From an uncultured Ruminococcus sp. (GTDB taxonomy: Bacteria > Bacillota > Clostridia > Oscillospirales > Acutalibacteraceae), in NCBI GenBank assembly GCA_905233145.1, contig CAJODI010000008.1, forward strand, positions 1 to 35,127: a stretch of 35,127 nucleotides of DNA. The letters run 5' to 3'. This document shows positions 32,709-35,127 of this stretch, one piece after another. Made by a program: the position numbers and the translations under genes. The first letter of the stretch is position 1. The number at the start of each line of letters is the position of its first letter. The notes beneath the pieces were generated by a model. That model searched no databases. It worked only from the letters and a program-made list of their open reading frames with translations, and was not told the origin of the DNA.

Positions 32709-35033
32709 ATGAAAAAAATCTTATCAGTCGTTCTATCGGCAATTATGCTGATCGGCGCAGTTCCGGCGTTTTCCGTCTCGGCAGCAGAAGATTCCACCGC
32801 TGCTCCCTCGTTTAACGCTGTCAACGCGCTGTATGTTCACGCGGTTGTCGGATCGGACGATACTCAGGCATGGCAGGCATGGCAGAGCGTTCATGATACA
32901 AGTCTAAACGTTTATAATAATCAGTCAAAGTATTTCTTCCTGCCTTCTTCGGCGAGCGATACCCAGGTCGATATCTACAACGCATATGGCACTGCCGTTT
33001 CTGTAAACGGAGTCACTATTCCGTCAAAACAAACCGCAACCGTAGGCTATGACAAAAACACAAGCTTTCAGGTCAATGTTGGCGGTACGCACTATAGCCT
33101 AAGATTTATGAAATCCAATGCCGAAGCCGCAATCTATGTAAACAATACTAACGTAGAGGGCAACGAAGGCGGCGTTGGAACATATCTTATGGACTATCTC
33201 ACAGTTGACAAGAGCCGTTCCGCAAAGGCGGAGGGCGCGATTGTAGACCCGGACGGAACAATCGACAACACCGCAATCAAAAAAATCAAGGGCAGAGGAA
33301 ACACAACATGGAACAACGTTGCCAAGAAGCCTTTTAACATTACATACAACAGCAAGGTTTCTATCGGCGGAATGAGCAAGGGCAAGAAGTATTCACTGCT
33401 CGCAAATTTCCAGGATGATTCTCTTTCCAGAAACCGTATTCTCTATGATCTCGGCGACGCGGTAAATATTCCGTATGCTTCCGATTCACGTTATGTCGAT
33501 TTCTATTGTAACGGTTTTTACTGGGGCTCATATCAGATGACTCAGAAGGTTGAGGTCGGCAGCTCGGAGCTTGTTTCCGACTTTGAGGAGGACGATTATC
33601 TTAACGCAGACGGCACAATCAAAGAGGAATTCCCGTTCCTTTGCGAGGTTGACGCCAGCGCAAAGGAGGGCGAGGATTACTTTGTAACCTGCGCCGATAA
33701 TCTCAAAATCACAATCAAAGCACCGGAGCTTGAGGTTGGTGATCCCGGCTACGACGAGGTTAAGAATTATGTTAGAGAAAGGTTTAACAGATTCTATGCC
33801 ACTACAACCGAAAACGGAGATATTTCTCAATACGGAGACGTTGAATCACTGACAAAGCTTTATTTCATTAACGAGCTGGGCAAAAACTGGGATTCCGGAG
33901 CATCGAGTATGTTCCTTGTTCACAAGCAGGACTCAGACGGCAATTTCAAATTTTTCGGTTCGCCCGTATGGGACTATGATAATTCTCTGGGCAACGCGGT
34001 AGGTGTAGGCAGCGATCTTCAAAACATGGGCGTAAACGACTATACGCTCCCGACCGGTTGGTGGTGCAAGTTTAAGGGCAAGGGCAGATATTCAAACTCC
34101 ACTAACAACGTTATGAACCGAATTTGCCGCAATAAACAGATTGTTGAAGCTTCACCGAGAATTTGGTTTGAGAGCTTCCTTCCTGCGGTAAATCACTTTA
34201 CCGGCAAGGTTCCAAGCAGTGCTGTAAACAAGGAACTGTATATGGCTGATGACTATTATGCCAATATCAGCGATTCCGCAAACATGAACTATACCAGCGG
34301 CTGGGCAATTAACACAGGCGGCTGGATAGCCGATCATACAGTATTGAAGCAGGCTGAGTTTAACGATTACACAGGCGAATACACGGAATCCGGAAACAGA
34401 TATTATTCAAGTGACTTTTCGGGTGTGTTTAGATACGCGGCAGACTGGCTCAAGTTCCGTGCGGCATGGCTGTCAAAGCAGTATTACAACGACTACGTTC
34501 CTTCGCATGAAATAGGCGATGTAAACCGTAACGGTACTCTTGATATAAACGATGTTACCGAGATCCAAAAGCATTTGGCACTCCTTTCAAAGCTGGACAT
34601 AGAACAGTACAGGCTTGCGGACTACGATCGCAACAAGGTTGTTGATATAAACGACGCAACATGGATCCAGTATGTTCTTGCTGAGTTGTCAGAACCTCCG
34701 ACAACAGTTCCGGATGAAGAGTACAATGTTTTGTTCACTAATTCTCTGGGTTGGGAAGGAACGATTTACTGCTATTGCTGGTACAGCGACACCGGTACCC
34801 CGATTGAAAACTGGCCCGGAACTCCGATGACATATGTCGGAAAGAACGAGTATGATCAGGATCAGTATAAGTTCCCGGTGCCGGACGGTGTTGACCGTGT
34901 CATCTTCACAAACGGATCGGTTCAAACGGCTAATATTCCGCTCGACCGCACGGTAACCGGCTACTATGCGCTCGAGGAAGTTGAAGGAGCAAACGGACGT
35001 CACCTGTGGGGCACATGGACAGTTACTCCTTAA
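32709..35033 (+). CDS. Secreted CotH-family protein with dockerin and CBM26-like starch-binding module
   Basis: 774 residues. Signal peptide 1 to about 26 (MKKILSVVLSAIMLIGAVPAFSVSAA). The N-terminal region (about 30-175) is beta-rich. CotH kinase-like domain at about 180-470: KIKGRGNTTWNNVAKKPFNI, KKYSLLANFQDDSLSRNRI, GFYWGSYQMTQKVE, and the metal/active site GSPVWDYDNSLGN. A dockerin (about 602-660) has loops GDVNRNGTLDINDVTEIQKH and DYDRNKVVDINDATWIQYVL. The C-terminus (about 668-774) resembles CBM26-type starch-binding modules (VLFTNSLGWEGTIYCYCWYS, WPGTPMTYVG, YKFPVPDGVDRVIFTNG). CotH proteins phosphorylate surface or coat proteins. The combination suggests a starch-associated surface protein. 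Start ATG 32709, GGAGGTG 7 bases upstream. Confidence 0.85.
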   Translation: MKKILSVVLSAIMLIGAVPAFSVSAAEDSTAAPSFNAVNALYVHAVVGSDDTQAWQAWQSVHDTSLNVYNNQSKYFFLPSSASDTQVDIYNAYGTAVSVNGVTIPSKQTATVGYDKNTSFQVNVGGTHYSLRFMKSNAEAAIYVNNTNVEGNEGGVGTYLMDYLTVDKSRSAKAEGAIVDPDGTIDNTAIKKIKGRGNTTWNNVAKKPFNITYNSKVSIGGMSKGKKYSLLANFQDDSLSRNRILYDLGDAVNIPYASDSRYVDFYCNGFYWGSYQMTQKVEVGSSELVSDFEEDDYLNADGTIKEEFPFLCEVDASAKEGEDYFVTCADNLKITIKAPELEVGDPGYDEVKNYVRERFNRFYATTTENGDISQYGDVESLTKLYFINELGKNWDSGASSMFLVHKQDSDGNFKFFGSPVWDYDNSLGNAVGVGSDLQNMGVNDYTLPTGWWCKFKGKGRYSNSTNNVMNRICRNKQIVEASPRIWFESFLPAVNHFTGKVPSSAVNKELYMADDYYANISDSANMNYTSGWAINTGGWIADHTVLKQAEFNDYTGEYTESGNRYYSSDFSGVFRYAADWLKFRAAWLSKQYYNDYVPSHEIGDVNRNGTLDINDVTEIQKHLALLSKLDIEQYRLADYDRNKVVDINDATWIQYVLAELSEPPTTVPDEEYNVLFTNSLGWEGTIYCYCWYSDTGTPIENWPGTPMTYVGKNEYDQDQYKFPVPDGVDRVIFTNGSVQTANIPLDRTVTGYYALEEVEGANGRHLWGTWTVTP

Positions 35034-35061
35034 TAATACAATAAATGCACTTTAACTTGGG

Positions 35062-35087
35062 GGCTGTCGCAAAATGATGCGGCAGCC
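35062..35087 (+). terminator. Hairpin after the CotH-dockerin gene
   Basis: 10-bp stem (GGCTGTCGCA 35062-35071 with TGCGGCAGCC 35078-35087, one G-T pair), loop AAATGA. It is followed by TCTCAG, so the T-run is weak. It lies 28 bases after the stop. Confidence 0.6.
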
Positions 35088-35127
35088 TCTCAGCATAAGT
35101 AACAGATAAAGACTTGTAAAATATCAT

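Overview
The window looks like chromosomal DNA of a gut- or rumen-type Firmicute, most like a Ruminococcus-type member of the Oscillospiraceae. Three things suggest this: a Bacillus/Clostridium-order housekeeping operon (yicC-remA-gmk-rpoZ-priA-def-fmt-rsmB-rlmN-stp-prkC-rsgA-thiN), several secreted proteins with dockerin repeats, and consensus SigA promoters (TTGAAA-17-TATAAT) with strong GGAGG ribosome binding sites. The genus is inferred; there is no rRNA here to test it.

Layout. 1-1660: the end of purL and a zinc-ribbon membrane protein, closed by a terminator. 1757-8031: a Dlt-like operon with an amino-acid adenylating enzyme, a stand-alone carrier protein, a fold-III PLP decarboxylase, an MBOAT acyltransferase and a DltD/SGNH-like membrane-anchored protein. 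8051-10632 (minus strand): a secreted dockerin protein and an Ala-rich single-pass membrane protein. 10762-11158: a consensus promoter followed by a leader made almost entirely of two different MITE-like elements. 11159-24493: the housekeeping operon, with a zinc metallopeptidase between fmt and rsmB and without coaBC or rpe at their B. subtilis positions. 24494-26700: tRNA-Ala(GGC) and a PASTA-bearing pseudokinase. 26819-29963: a dockerin protein, then two sortases. 30079-32462: TspO, a SLATT-type two-TM protein and a lipoprotein with a cohesin-like C-terminal domain. 32628-35087: a secreted CotH-type protein with a dockerin and a CBM26-like module.

How the parts may work together. The 1.8-8 kb operon has all the parts of a D-alanylation-type route (activate, load on carrier, transfer across the membrane, deposit outside). 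It also carries a decarboxylase, and its adenylation domain lacks the usual substrate-amine aspartate at the expected place. This suggests an envelope polymer decorated with a decarboxylated, omega-amino acyl group (for example GABA- or beta-alanine-like) rather than D-alanine. This is the strongest candidate for an undescribed system in the window. The dockerin proteins and the cohesin-like lipoprotein may form a small surface-assembly set, and the two sortases may anchor proteins encoded elsewhere. Canonical PrkC and the PASTA pseudokinase could both sense the cell wall.

All assignments come from reading the translated sequence and motifs by eye; no database search was run.
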